Shown in pieces: positions 51,601 to 57,483 of a stretch of 64,000 nt of DNA. The notes under the pieces were generated by a model that had not been told where the DNA came from, did not search any database, and was given only the letters and a program-made list of their open reading frames with translations. Both the position numbers and the translations under genes were made by a program. The first letter of the stretch is position 1. Each line of letters begins with the position of its first letter. Source of the DNA: Ridgeia piscesae (Eukaryota > Annelida > Polychaeta > Sabellida > Siboglinidae); assembly GCA_025642075.2 (NCBI GenBank), contig JAODUO010000126.1, forward strand, positions 941,501 through 1,005,500, written 5' to 3'.

Positions 51601-52323
51601 TCTGTTTATTGCTCATTCCAAATGCATGGCACAGAAACACATGGCCATTGCATATGTGGCTGGCACAAATTGGAGTGCTATTTGGGTTTCAAAATGTGTT
51701 GAAGATGCAATATTTGTAAAACTTAAATACACCTGGTAATGTCAAATGATTAGGGTTAGTGTAAAGTATCCAGTGTAGGCAAATAGCCAAATATACGGAT
51801 TATAAGGGAAAATTGAGGTGGGTCAGAATTCCTAACATAAAATAAGTTTTTTTATTGTTCAATACTTTGTTTGTGGAACTGTGAAAAACGTTAAAGTGGT
51901 CAAATCAAAGGTTTGCAATACAAATGGTCAATATGTCAAACATCCAGAACATTTAACTTGGGTGGAAAATTACTTTTGCATGACTGATGATGTGAAGTAA
52001 ACAAACTGACTGATAACCCAGTCATGTTAACTTTCCACCCGCCACGATTGCGTTGAACGACGGAATTGGACGGTTGCAACGTCAACAATTCTGGCACAGG
52101 TTAGTGATGATTCCAGTGACAAAACCACCTATTATCGTTAGGTGAACATGGCGATAAACTGCGTTAAAATAAACAGTGCACAGAGTGAACCACGCGTATA
52201 TATATACTCACTTTCGCAGTTTTGATCTGCACATAATCGTAATGTCGATACTGCTCCGTAGATGCAAAAACTCTGAAGTAATAGCAAGAGACTAAGCGAA
52301 AACAATTTAGCGGCTGCTTCCAT
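23709..52323 (-). CDS. MIA3: TANGO1/MIA3, complete coding region in 29 exons
   Basis: TANGO1 organises ER exit sites and loads bulky cargo such as procollagen: a luminal SH3 domain engages cargo, membrane segments anchor it, and the cytosolic coiled coils and proline-rich region recruit tethers and Sec23. Visible in order: signal peptide (exon 1), MIA-type SH3 (exons 1-2; YTSDDPDILSF, LWGCEVNGKRGYVP), Gln/Pro repeats (exon 4), an acidic then Glu/Arg/Lys-rich helix-like region (exon 8), a membrane-inserting segment (NVFVSVLAALEPLLQALINV), a TM helix (LVAITVITTLTFITV), coiled coils (exons 11-25, including LTQYFKDKELELQR and IAAYEKKAHESW) and a proline-rich tail (exons 26-29). All phases join except for one frame change near 41545. 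Predicted length is about 2,100 residues; vertebrate TANGO1 is about 1,900. Confidence 0.95.
24223..24806 (-). CDS. MIA3: TANGO1 exon 28, proline-rich domain
   Basis: 584-bp exon between TTGCAG and CGAG|GTAAGT. Encodes about 195 residues rich in Pro, Arg and Ser: repeated RSPP, DRRSPP and PPPHMRPPPPNMRPP motifs. In TANGO1 and cTAGE5 this tail binds the COPII coat protein Sec23. Phase 2 to 1. Confidence 0.93.
24900..25045. repeat. Degenerate ~17-bp minisatellite (CTTCTACAGACTCAAGG type)
   Basis: Repeated GACTTCTACAGACTCAGG-like units, diverged. A cleaner array of the same unit lies at 28446-28605 in another intron of the same gene. Confidence 0.8.
25246..25306 (-). CDS. MIA3: TANGO1 exon 27
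   Basis: Encodes GMLDGPPPPPRGFGPLSPPP, the start of the proline-rich region, between a TTTTGTAG acceptor and GG|GTAAGT donor. Phase 1 to 2. Confidence 0.9.
25453..25532 (-). CDS. MIA3: TANGO1 exon 26
   Basis: Encodes LVEMESKIPPEGATLIRPLP then TRPLPPG. It marks the switch from coiled coil to proline-rich sequence. Donor CCTG|GTAAGT; phase 2 to 1. Confidence 0.9.
25880..25947 (-). CDS. MIA3: TANGO1 exon 25
   Basis: Encodes LGGRQSERELKEAKAEAALL then RN, resembling the 'AERxLEEAKREAALLR' end of the TANGO1 coiled coil. Donor CAG|GTCAGT. A 13-bp minisatellite starts about 30 bp upstream of the acceptor. Confidence 0.9.
25975..26402. repeat. Minisatellite, 13-bp CAGACAGTCAGGG-type unit, ~33 copies
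   Basis: Units of CAGACAGTCAGGT, CAGACGGTCAGGG and close variants fill the intron next to the acceptor of TANGO1 exon 25. Open frames inside are by-products of the array. Confidence 0.96.
26671..26706 (-). CDS. MIA3: TANGO1 exon 24 (36 bp)
   Basis: Encodes IAAYEKKAHESW, matching the 'IAAhEKKAHdnW' signature of TANGO1/cTAGE5 coiled coils. Acceptor TTACAG, donor TGG|GTATGT. Phase 0. Confidence 0.93.
27038..27098 (-). CDS. MIA3: TANGO1 exon 23
   Basis: Encodes QQVEDMKKEIEDLESSYRKQ, a coiled-coil stretch. Acceptor TTGCAG, donor CAG|GTTAGC. Phase 2 to 0. Confidence 0.9.
27140..27540. repeat. (GT)n microsatellite, ~400 bp with TTG and TGC interruptions
   Basis: GT dinucleotides with interspersed TGTTGTG, ending in GTATGTATGT, in the intron between TANGO1 exons 22 and 23. 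All long Cys/Val or Thr/His frames here are artefacts. Confidence 0.98.
27566..27667 (-). CDS. MIA3: TANGO1 exon 22
   Basis: Encodes RELGEQGVMRRQNDDQLVTA then DRKAKLTEMELISY. The acceptor (TGTGACAG|AGAGTTGGG) and first bases of the exon lie within the first unit of the 44-bp minisatellite. Donor CAA|GTAAGA. Phase 2 to 2. Confidence 0.88.
27648..27900. repeat. 44-bp minisatellite containing the exon 22 acceptor, ~6 copies
   Basis: The unit includes TTGCTCTCCCAACTCTCTGT then GACAACAT-AGCAACATGACACC. On the minus strand each unit contains CACAG|AGAGTTGGGAGAGCAAG, a copy of the exon 22 acceptor with its first ~18 exon bases. Confidence 0.95.
28023..28161 (-). CDS. MIA3: TANGO1 exon 21
   Basis: Encodes EQLVELKAESDLLRKKHDQA and LSVLTQYFKDKELELQ. 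The 'LTxYFKdkElELq' block is characteristic of TANGO1/cTAGE5. Acceptor TTGTAG, donor AGAG|GTCGGT. Phase 1 to 2. Confidence 0.94.
28260..28372. repeat. GT-rich low-complexity tract
   Basis: Interrupted GTGTGT sequence in the intron between exons 20 and 21. Confidence 0.85.
28446..28605. repeat. 17-bp minisatellite (CTTCTACAGACTCAAGG)
   Basis: Eight or nine units such as TTCTACAGACTCGAGGC and TTCTTCAGAGTCAAGGC. Same family as 24900-25045. Confidence 0.92.
28955..29045 (-). CDS. MIA3: TANGO1 exon 20
   Basis: Encodes ITTELNQAMDESKILREQLK then TEELTKQEAT. Coiled coil. Acceptor TGTCAG, donor ACAG|GTGACA. Phase 0 to 1. Confidence 0.88.
29635..29687 (-). CDS. MIA3: TANGO1 exon 19
   Basis: Encodes VRDAFTEKLQHMIDVSR. 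Acceptor TCGCAG, donor CGG|GTAAAC. Phase 1 to 0. Confidence 0.88.
29962..30049 (-). CDS. MIA3: TANGO1 exon 18
   Basis: Encodes DCFRQLKVFQEDLEEDSENE then EERGDGESV. The acceptor (GGTGTTACAG|GACTGTT) is the first unit of a 28-bp tandem array reaching about 31125. Donor GTGG|GTGAGG. Phase 0 to 1. Confidence 0.9.
30041..31125. repeat. 28-bp minisatellite containing the exon 18 acceptor, ~38 copies
   Basis: Unit AACAGTCCTGTAACACCTGT + CAACACAG (28 bp), with A/G variation (ACAGAA versus ACGGAA) and a few indels near 30490 and 30970. On the minus strand each unit reads GTTGACAGGTGTTACAGGAC, reproducing the exon 18 acceptor and first exon bases. Confidence 0.98.
31126..31210. repeat. 15-bp minisatellite (GACACAGGACCAGAT)
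   Basis: Five to six units of GACACAGGACCAGAT or GACCAGGTGA directly after the 28-bp array. Confidence 0.9.
31425..31515 (-). CDS. MIA3: TANGO1 exon 17
   Basis: Encodes VQELQQQVQQVADEGKTAQE and QLQVKQQEIE, a clear coiled coil. Acceptor TGTCCAG, donor GAG|GTAGGC. Phase 2 to 0. Confidence 0.9.
31524..31582. repeat. Short 10-11-bp repeat beside exon 17 acceptor
   Basis: CCATGACACACT / CCATGTCACACT units begin about 10 bp from the exon 17 acceptor (minus strand ATGGATGTGTCCAG). Confidence 0.85.
31990..32215. repeat. Degenerate ~27-bp repeat with acceptor-like cores
   Basis: Units of AGATTGTAATGACAAAGACTG + TAAGAA. On the minus strand many read TTCTTACAG, a good match to a 3' splice site, in the intron between exons 16 and 17. 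Confidence 0.85.
32242..32273 (-). CDS. MIA3: TANGO1 exon 16 (32 bp)
   Basis: Encodes LLLEAESWNDR (last codon split). Acceptor TTGCAG, donor ACAG|GTCAGT. Its phases (0 to 2) bridge exons 15 and 17. Confidence 0.82.
32274..33615 (-). other. TANGO1 intron, 1.3 kb, nothing distinctive
   Basis: AT-rich intron between exons 15 and 16. No TE domain or tandem array recognised. Confidence 0.55.
33616..33720 (-). CDS. MIA3: TANGO1 exon 15
   Basis: Encodes MEKLNSEWETAMNEMRTQVQ and NMTDETTFLQQTKDQ, coiled coil. Acceptor CGACAG, donor CAG|GTAAGC. Phase 0. Confidence 0.9.
33949..34700. repeat. GT microsatellites inside a ~506-bp tandem duplication
   Basis: An ~87-bp unique block (CATGTTAACCTTGCTTGT.. 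to ..AAAAGTTGTGCGTGTATG) occurs at 33950-34036 and again at 34456-34543, each followed by a long GT / GTTGTGGT tract. This is a segmental duplication of flank plus microsatellite. Confidence 0.92.
34723..34794 (-). CDS. MIA3: TANGO1 exon 14
   Basis: Encodes LQDMTEQLEESQARVTASEH then SRAE. Acceptor GTTTAG, donor GAG|GTGTGA. The donor abuts the GT microsatellite. Phase 0. Confidence 0.88.
35160..35600. repeat. 90-bp minisatellite containing the exon 13 donor, 5 copies
   Basis: ACCTACCTGAGTGTCCTTAG recurs at about 35222, 35311, 35401, 35491 and 35581. The last is the true end of exon 13 (minus: CTAAGGACACTCAG|GTAGGT). The four others lie in the intron downstream of the real donor in transcript order. 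Period 90 bp (one copy 88). Confidence 0.97.
35587..35697 (-). CDS. MIA3: TANGO1 exon 13
   Basis: Encodes LHNAALQRSEQAHTEELAAL and KEQLDSYVTLVASKDTQ, coiled coil. Both borders lie in minisatellites: the acceptor next to a 31-bp array, the donor in a 90-bp array. Phase 0. Confidence 0.9.
35698..35890. repeat. 31-bp minisatellite starting at the exon 13 acceptor, ~6 copies
   Basis: Units of GAACACACCAGGCACAAACA + CATGACACACT. On the minus strand each has TGTGTTCAG, the same core as the exon 13 acceptor (ATGTGTTCAG|TTGCAC). Confidence 0.94.
36460..36537 (-). CDS. MIA3: TANGO1 exon 12
   Basis: Encodes LSQLEGKSSMSTEEVDKLSS then ELQTVK. Acceptor CTACAG, donor AAG|GTATAC. Phase 0. Confidence 0.88.
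36538..37400 (-). other. TANGO1 intron
   Basis: 860-bp intron between exons 11 and 12. Purine-rich on the + strand from about 36990 to 37380. No recognised element. Confidence 0.55.
37401..37489 (-). CDS. MIA3: TANGO1 exon 11
   Basis: Encodes NVARLEEKLFVAVKENESLE then EALVAAENK, beginning the cytosolic coiled coil. Acceptor CTGTAG, donor AAG|GTACAC. Phase 1 to 0. Confidence 0.9.
37672..37768. repeat. Short GTGGTGCCTGTGGTGCATGT repeats
   Basis: About nine degenerate TGTGGTGCM units in the intron between exons 10 and 11. Confidence 0.75.
37958..37985 (-). CDS. MIA3: TANGO1 exon 10 (28 bp)
   Basis: Encodes LKKPKKDPL, a basic segment right after the TM helix, as expected on the cytosolic side. 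Acceptor AACAG, donor CTGG|GTGAGT. Phase 0 to 1. Confidence 0.87.
38097..39564. mobile_element. TA-flanked DNA transposon remnant (pogo/Tigger-like?)
   Basis: Terminal inverted repeats of ~25 bp: both ends carry TCCTGTATTACTAGCCGC as read inward (23/25 match overall), flanked by TA (38095-38096 and 39565-39566). The 1.47-kb interior has broken frames with two FFDSDN/FFDSDDE acidic stretches near 39035 and 39218, reminiscent of the acidic C-terminus of pogo-type transposases. No intact DDE domain. It sits in the intron between TANGO1 exons 9 and 10. Confidence 0.72.
39618..39662. repeat. (AT)n microsatellite
   Basis: Pure AT tract about 50 bp beyond the right end of the DNA transposon. Confidence 0.97.
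40007..40135 (-). CDS. MIA3: TANGO1 exon 9, transmembrane helix
   Basis: Encodes LPGSVQQLLEHEPTGLPPTK then the TM segment LLVAITVITTLTFITV. In TANGO1 this follows the membrane-inserting hairpin of the previous exon. Acceptor TTTCAG, donor CTG|GTAAGT. Phase 0. Confidence 0.92.
40992..41231. mobile_element. 240-bp inverted-repeat (MITE-like) element
   Basis: Perfect 18-bp terminal inverted repeats: ATCTGCAGCTATTTATAG at 40992-41009 and its complement at 41214-41231. Similarity continues a little inward (GGTCT). Located in the intron between TANGO1 exons 8 and 9. Confidence 0.75.
41345..43993 (-). CDS. MIA3: TANGO1 exon 8, large luminal exon plus membrane-inserting segment
   Basis: Starts LNRLLESTYADLDMPPPVDV after acceptor TTCCAG; ends QALINV before GTT|GTAAGT. 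In order: a Pro/Asp-rich region, a strongly acidic stretch (43000-42900; DDDGDDEEDSDEFDEDEYED), a Ser/Thr/Pro region, a Glu/Arg/Lys repeat (42400-41900; ERLKEEERLKE units) likely to form a long helix, another Ser/Thr/Pro region, then a hydrophobic segment from 41405. The frame changes near 41535-41560: the first frame stops at 41526, while the second carries SPTDDEVAPPVGDIGAP into the hydrophobic segment. A 127-bp intron (41468-41594) could also bridge the frames, but its sites are weak. Confidence 0.9.
42100..42360 (-). repeat. Coding tandem repeat, 18-bp (ERLKEE) unit
   Basis: DNA unit CTTTCAGCCTTTCCTCTT (18 bp) and variants encode repeated ERLKEE hexapeptides in TANGO1 exon 8. Periodicity and charge suggest a single alpha helix. 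Confidence 0.95.
43994..45477 (-). other. TANGO1 intron, 1.5 kb, nothing distinctive
   Basis: AT-rich intron between exons 7 and 8. No tandem array or TE domain recognised. Confidence 0.5.
45478..45588 (-). CDS. MIA3: TANGO1 exon 7
   Basis: Encodes GDIIQERFRKRREKFLKAQS and GFLKQHIPTSGDDSEIE. Acceptor ATGCAG, donor GAGG|GTAAGG. Phase 1 to 1. Confidence 0.87.
46047..46190 (-). CDS. MIA3: TANGO1 exon 6
   Basis: Encodes NLFGSGETAGTVGPDTQEVA and TEGETGKEENTVSEDTTNPG, an acidic Thr/Glu-rich luminal linker. Acceptor TTATAG, donor ACTG|GTAGGT. Phase 1 to 1. Confidence 0.85.
46191..46780 (-). other. TANGO1 intron
   Basis: 590-bp AT-rich intron between exons 5 and 6. Nothing recognised. Confidence 0.5.
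46781..46816 (-). CDS. MIA3: TANGO1 exon 5 (36 bp)
   Basis: Encodes GDEAEGGFFSAL. Acceptor GCACAG, donor CTGG|GTCAGT. It is phase 1 on both sides and so could be skipped without changing frame. Confidence 0.8.
46817..48073 (-). other. TANGO1 intron, 1.3 kb
   Basis: AT-rich intron between exons 4 and 5. Around 46880-47050 TGCATTT/AATGCA words recur. No coding or TE signal. Confidence 0.5.
48074..48863 (-). CDS. MIA3: TANGO1 exon 4, Gln/Pro-repeat exon
   Basis: Starts EDIERQKQQQLLQQQQ after acceptor CTACCAG, followed by ~140 residues of QQQ/PP repeats (PPAQEQQQQ, PPEVQQQQ, PPQDQQQEQQ), then an acidic tail (DETDMDEEDEESEEEQGDED) and ends RPEEK before AAGG|GTGGGT. The repeat is coded by 30-bp-scale units of CTGTTGTTGTTCTTGCGC type. 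Phase 0 to 1. Confidence 0.92.
48915..49200. repeat. 18-bp minisatellite (TGTCCTGTACTGTGTCAG), ~15 copies
   Basis: Units of GTGTCAGTGTCCTGTAC(T/C/G), later GTGTCATTGTCCTATATTGA variants, in the intron between TANGO1 exons 3 and 4. Confidence 0.95.
49386..49496 (-). CDS. MIA3: TANGO1 exon 3
   Basis: Encodes KKTSAPQAGTATEGAQPDDV then TGGADSAEPDKKVDPTP, a luminal linker. Acceptor TTACAG, donor CCG|GTGAGA. Phase 0. Confidence 0.88.
49676..49974. mobile_element. Possible MITE with short inverted ends
   Basis: GCTTTATGCAG at 49676-49686 is mirrored by CTGCATAAAGC at 49964-49974. The interior holds repeated GACGGGT words. No clear target duplication, so tentative. Confidence 0.4.
49984..50009. repeat. 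Perfect hairpin, 12-bp arms
   Basis: CTGATTCTAGGA, 2-base loop, then TCCTAGAATCAG. Sits just beyond the possible MITE. Confidence 0.85.
50316..50539 (-). CDS. MIA3: TANGO1 exon 2, SH3 domain
   Basis: Encodes TISLAHAVTKYTSDDPDILS, EHGQTIRIYSKSAG, LWGCEVNGKRGYVPFKMLRE and APNVVLPTE. This is the MIA/TANGO1-type luminal SH3 fold, closely resembling the fly Tango1 pattern ('SKSAGsnmqLWGvdiNGrRGY'). Acceptor TTGCAG, donor GAG|GTATGT. Phase 1 to 0. Confidence 0.96.
50646..50682. repeat. Perfect hairpin, 18-bp arms, 1-base loop
   Basis: ACAATATGAAGGTATCAC, T, then GTGATACCTTCATATTGT. In intron 1 of TANGO1. Confidence 0.95.
50683..52211 (-). other. TANGO1 intron 1, remainder
   Basis: 1.5 kb of AT-rich intron. 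No gene or array recognised. Confidence 0.5.
52212..52323 (-). CDS. MIA3: TANGO1 exon 1, start codon and signal peptide
   Basis: ATG at 52323-52321 begins MEAAAKLFSLSLLLLLQSFC, a signal peptide (basic residue, Leu-rich core), then YGAVSTLRLCADQNCE, the start of the MIA SH3 region. An in-frame ATG also occurs at 52350 (MCLRREWES) but would bury the hydrophobic core. Donor GAAA|GTGAGT; phase 1, matching exon 2. Confidence 0.9.
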
Positions 52324-52403
52324 ACTTTCCCATTCTCGCCTCAAGCACACGTCAGCAATGACGCGAGCACCATCTAGTGAATGTCATGATAAACAAATCT
52401 TAC

Positions 52404-52440
52404 CGTTCGCGTTGTTAGTACATTTGCCTTCTTGCTCCAT
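52404..52440 (-). CDS. MIA3: Possible alternative first exon of TANGO1 without signal peptide
   Basis: The minus strand has ATG at 52440-52438 followed by EQEGKCTNNAN and donor AACG|GTAAGA. It ends in phase 1, the phase required by the SH3 exon. It may instead be 5' UTR or an upstream ORF. Confidence 0.35.
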
Positions 52441-53400
52441 CGTGTGGAGCCACGGAACATGGGCAATCCTTTTGAATGTTTTATTAGGCCTTTCATAAAA
52501 GTAATCAATCTGAATTTAGGTACTCACAGATCCATTAATTAGGACTGTTCACGCTATTTGGCAGACACGTGTGCAATTATATAAACAATAAATTGACTTT
52601 TGTTTGAAGTAATAGTCAGCCACACCACAATATTACACTAACAAATATTATAAATGTTTGTACACAAGTATGAATTCACTACCGTACGTATTGAGCTAGG
52701 TACTGCGAACTATGCATTCAGTTGAGAGAACTGAACCAAAACTGCAATTTCAAATAATAAATAATATAAAACTGTATTTTACACCATCAAATCCGGGACG
52801 ACTGTCGGATTCCGTTCACAGATAAGTGTGCACAGTAATACAGCTATACACGTTATAATTTTCAGTCTGGGTATTGCCTACTGATTAAATCATTATAGTA
52901 ATAATGATGTCATGGTTTGCCATTGCACTGTTTTGTGGGCTATTTTACTTCTTTGGTGACTCCACCTCGTGATTAATGCTCAGTGACAACATTAATAGGC
53001 GTTAAATTCTCTCAATTTGGTACATTTTTGAGTCCCAGAAACATATGATGCATTTTCAGTGTTCTGATACACCAAGGGCAATACAAAACATCACTTAAGG
53101 ATATACGTATATGTTATCATTATTAATTGATGTATTGAACAACAATTTGAGTAATTTGTGTTAAATAAAAAGTAAGCATTATATGATGTGGGTGGCAAAA
53201 ACGCCATCATATGGGCCATGTCCCCGAACCAAATCATTTTTCTGTGCTCTCAGTAGGAGCAACACGTTTAATGGTAATATTGTTCGATAATCATCACCAT
53301 ATATCAAAATATATTAAACATCTATGACAAGGATCTATATAGACATATTATCTATATTTTTTTCATATTTCAAGTAATTTTCACATGTCCCCAAACGGTA
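52441..53400. other. Intergenic region upstream of TANGO1
   Basis: Presumed promoter-proximal side of TANGO1 (minus strand). No CpG-dense island or clear TATA box stands out. Nothing coding. Confidence 0.5.
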
Positions 53401-53775
53401 TGTCAACCCTGTTACTCAACAGTAATTTTACTATACTGAAAAGCCAGGTCCCTTGACCAGTACCGCATTGTGCACCAGGTGGCAGCAGACTACGACGGCC
53501 TTAACTGGGGAGAAGGTGTGTGCTTCTGTCTATTTTAATAGCAGATTAACGCACCAGTGATGTAACTATCTTATCAAGGGCTACTCAGTCTTGTTATACT
53601 CAGTCTTGTTAAAGCAGTGCACTGCACTTTGGCGGGAAACAGAAATCAAGTGATAACCTGGCTGCGTTAATCTGCTATTTTTAGATGCAATGCTGCATGG
53701 TTGTTAACCCTGTTACTGTCAACTCTGTTACCGTATGCATGGTAACAGAGTTGACTTGATGGTAACAGGGTTGAC
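53401..53775. mobile_element. TA-flanked MITE, 375 bp
   Basis: TGTCAACCCTGTTAC at the left end is mirrored by GTAACAGGGTTGACA at the right end, with TA on both sides. Internally there are two further inverted pairs: AGCAGATTAACGCA (~53540) with TGCGTTAATCTGCT (~53664), and a 15-bp hairpin at 53718-53755. Confidence 0.8.
53718..53755. repeat. Perfect hairpin, 15-bp arms, 8-base loop
   Basis: GTCAACTCTGTTACC, loop GTATGCAT, GGTAACAGAGTTGAC, within the right part of the MITE. Confidence 0.95.
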
Positions 53776-53802
53776 ATAAATTGGCCAATTTCATGATCGC
53801 AT

Positions 53803-53869
53803 ATTATATTATATTATATTATATTATATTATATTATATTATATTATATTATATTATATTATATTATAT

Positions 53870-53914
<45 letters not shown>
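53803..53914. repeat. (ATATT)n pentanucleotide then (AAT)n, at LINE 3' end
   Basis: ATATT repeats to 53873, then AAT repeats to 53914. The AAT tract adjoins the 3' end of the minus-strand LINE and is probably its microsatellite tail. Confidence 0.95.
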
Positions 53915-53916
<2 letters not shown>

Positions 53917-56900
53917 TTCTTATGCGCCAATATCCTCGAAAATCAAGCTCAGTGGCGCGACAAAACCAAGGGGTTAAGCAATTGCGTAAACGTAGAACAG
54001 TGCGTGAGTCGTTGATGGATGGACGAAGGTTCTAGGAAGCTAAGGAGGATAGGCAGCATTAAAGAGATATGTTTTTAGACGTCGGCGGAAGGAAACTATA
54101 TTACCTTCCGACTTGACACTGACAGGAAGCGAATTCCACAGAGTTGGTGCAGCAACCGAGAAAGCTCGGGTCCCAGCTTTCGTCTTAACCCGAGGAATGT
54201 AAAGTGGGTTACTACTGGTTGAGCGTAGCTCTCTGGAATTCCTTGCTGGAGTTAGCATTGAGTTTAGATATGTTGGTTGTTTAGATGCGAGTGCTTGATA
54301 GGATATTGTGCAAATCTTGAAAATAATGCGATAATGCACAGGGAGCCAGTGCAATGATTTTAGAAGCGGCACCGAGCTAGAAAAACGAGGAGAACGGGTA
54401 ACTACCCTTGCCAAGCAGTTCTGGACACGTTGAAGTCTTGCAATATCCTTGTTCGCAGTATTGTAAAGGAGGGAATTGCAGTAGTCAAGTCTGCTGCTTA
54501 CTAGAGCTGTCGCGATGGTTTTAGCAACAGAAAGTGATAAAAATCTGCGAATACGACGAAGATCACGGATATGGTAGAAACAGCAACGGCATGTTTTTGA
54601 TATGTGCTGTTTGAAATTGAAGCTTTCGTCAAAGTTAACTCCGAGATTTGAAACGGAGGGGCTGGTGTTACACTCTGATTTAGGATATGTGTCGGGAAAA
54701 AGCCGTCGAGTTTTGCACGCTGCGTTACGGTACCAATGATGATAAATTCGGTCTTGTTTGCATTTAACTTTAGTTTACTATTTTTCATCCAAAGGGAGAC
54801 ATCTTGGAGACAATCCCTGAGCTGGTTTAAGGAGCGGCAAGCATCTGGTGTAGTCAACGAAATGTAGATTTGGGTGTCATCGGCATAAAGGTGATGATCT
54901 AAGTTGTGACCTTGGATAACAGAGCTTAAAGGTGTTGTGTATAAAGTGAAAAGCAAAGGCCCCAAAACAGAACCCTGTGGGACACCACATGACGTGGGCA
55001 ACATGTCTGAAAAGCAGTTACCTATTTTAATGGCTTGCTGTCTGTCAGTAAGATATGAAGTAAACCAGCTCAGGGCTGTGCCAGATATGCCGTACCATGT
55101 TGATAGACGTGTAATGAGAATATTGTGGTCGATGGTGTCGAAAGCGGCGGATAGGTCAAGCAGGGTCAGGGCGGTAACTTTTCCATTGTCGATGTTGAGG
55201 TTAATGTCATTGTGTACTTTTAAAAGAGCAGTTTCTGTAGAATGAAATTGTTTATATGCAGACTGCGACACATTGGATAGACCATTTTTGTAGATGTGAG
55301 ATCTGAGACGATTAGCTACAACCTTTTCAAGTATTTTTGAGATGAAACTTAGGTTGGAAATAGGTATGTAACTGTTTAATTCTTCTTTAGGCAGAGTTGA
55401 TTTCTTAAGAACTGGATTAACATGGGCACATTTAAAATCGTCAGGGAAAAAGCCGTAGCATAAAGATGCATTTATGATATCTGTTATTGGTTTAATTAAT
55501 ACGTCAAGGCATGCTTTCAGTAGTATGGTGGGGATTGGATCAAGGTCACACGATTTACTTGGGGATGACATGATGATTTTTCTCACTTCAGGAGTTGTAA
55601 CTGGTTCAAACGATGCAAGATGAAAATTTAGTTGTGGAAAGTCTGCGTGAACCGTGTGCGGAGTATGACCTGTGAAAGTTGATTGTATAACACTAATTTT
55701 GTCTTTAAAATGACTCGAAAAAGAGTTACACAATGACTTGATTGATGCATGAGTTGGTAGAGAAGGAGCAGGCCGCCTGTGTAAGATTTTATTGATTCAT
55801 TCCCATAGCTGTTTTGGCGTAGCAGAATTTGTTGATACCATGTTCTCATAATAATGCGACTTTGCTTTTGACATTTCTCGGTTGCATTGATGACATTGCC
55901 GGGTATAGCGTGATCTGTCTAAAGATGAACGAGATTTTCGCCACACACGTTCCAAATAACGACGGCGCTGTTTAGATTTGATTATTTCCGGGGTCATCCA
56001 GGGAGCTGGCGGTTTTTGCGACACAGATTTAGTTTTAATGGGTGCATGTTTGTCAAGCAATGTTTTAAGTATTTGATGGTACTGTTTGTACAATTCTGAT
56101 AAATGTTCTCTGGGATGTGTGACGAGGTTGGACGTGGTGATATCAGCCATAAATGCTGCAATGTTGATACTGTGAAAGGCTCTGTAAAACACATTATGTT
56201 TGGACACGGCAGGGGCTGTACGAACTTTAAGATTAGCAATTACTGTATTATGGTCCGACAGGCCATCTACAACTGTGGGTGTCTGGATGTTTTTGCAAGA
56301 GGAGCGAGTTATTATGATGTCGAGCCAATGGCCATGTATGTGTGTTGGGAAATTTACATGTTGTGTTGTGTCAAATGATGCTAGAATGTCATTAAATGTA
56401 GTAGTTGTTGCAGAGGGTGTGTCCAAATGAAGATTAAAGTCGCCAACAATATAAAAATCTGAGTGTATGGTTACAACATTTTCCAAAAGATCCTGGAACT
56501 GTTCAAAGAAATTAGCTGGATGACCTGGAGGGCGATAAATGCAAATGAAATGACCAGAGAAACAGGAATTTGATATGTTCAGACACATTGACTCAAAGGT
56601 GGTATAGTTAGGGCTTTACTTTAAACTGTTTTGAAACAAGAAAACCAACACCACCACCTCGACCAACTGGTCGTGGTTTATGGTGGAAGATGTAACCGGG
56701 AGGGGAAATGTCGGCAATACATGAGGCTGTGTCATGGGGTCTGAGCCAGGTCTCAGTGACAGCAAGGGTATCAATTGTTTTCGAAATTATAAGGTCAGTG
56801 AGAGAGGCAGTTTTATCAAGAATGGAACGAATGTTAGTGGTGGCCAGGCGAATGTTGTGCCTGACCACCGGTCCAGGATTTAGATTTACACCACCAGCTA

Positions 56901-57168
56901 GCAGCAGGATCAATGACAATTTAAATGTTGGCGTGGAACGGGGGATTGGCAGTAATTTTCGGTTGAAACAAAGATTAAGGCATGGCAGACTATGTAGATA
57001 TGTTAAGGATTCTTGTGTGCTTATATATTTTGAGGGCGTTGAGATGACATCTGACCAGTGCGCTAGTTTACTACACAAGGTAAAATCATGGCTTCTAGAA
57101 GCTGCAGAACAGCATAACAGTAAAACACTGAATAAGAACAGTGGTGACATTTGACAAAATCTGCTCAA
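53915..57168 (-). mobile_element. CR1/L2-like non-LTR retrotransposon, nearly full length, inactive
   Basis: Minus-strand pieces give, in order: a hydrophobic N-terminus (57168), a NPGP motif (GGVNLNPGP, ~56890), an APE endonuclease (TNIRSILDK, AVTETWLRP, YIVGDFNLHLD, DGLSDHNTV; 56850-56190), a reverse transcriptase (LNSYIPISNLSFISKILEKV, DLSAAFDTIDH, GVPQGSVLGPLLF, catalytic YADDTQIYIS at ~54860-54888) and the tail LLKSLHWLPVHYRIIFKI with TLWNSLPVSV (54360-54100). Breaks: frame changes near 56620 and 54657, and a TGA in place of Trp at 55800. Moderately young but no longer coding. Confidence 0.93.
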
Positions 57169-57483
57169 GTTGTAAAATTAGTGTATCATAAAATAATAAG
57201 AGCTTGAGAACAATCAGATGTTATAAAATAGTGTAAATGTCCCAATGCGCTGTATGGGTCAACAGCACTAAAACTTAATAAAATTATAAATAAATAGATG
57301 AGAGGTCACACTGATTATAAAATTGTGTTGACCTTAAATCAGCCTACTTCTCAAATATAAAACAATATTATATATAACCAGTTGTTAAATAAAAATGATA
57401 TGTATATAAAATAAAGCATTGAAAAATATCACATAGAAATAATCAAGTTGATACAATAATCTATTTAAAAGGCTAAATACAGA
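57169..57483. other. AT-rich stretch between LINE and TATTA array
   Basis: It may be the LINE 5' UTR or flank. Nothing coding. Confidence 0.5.

Noticed and set aside
595..52323. THADA and TANGO1 as a functional gene cluster
   Set aside because: They are convergent, have unrelated known roles, and nothing in the sequence links their regulation.
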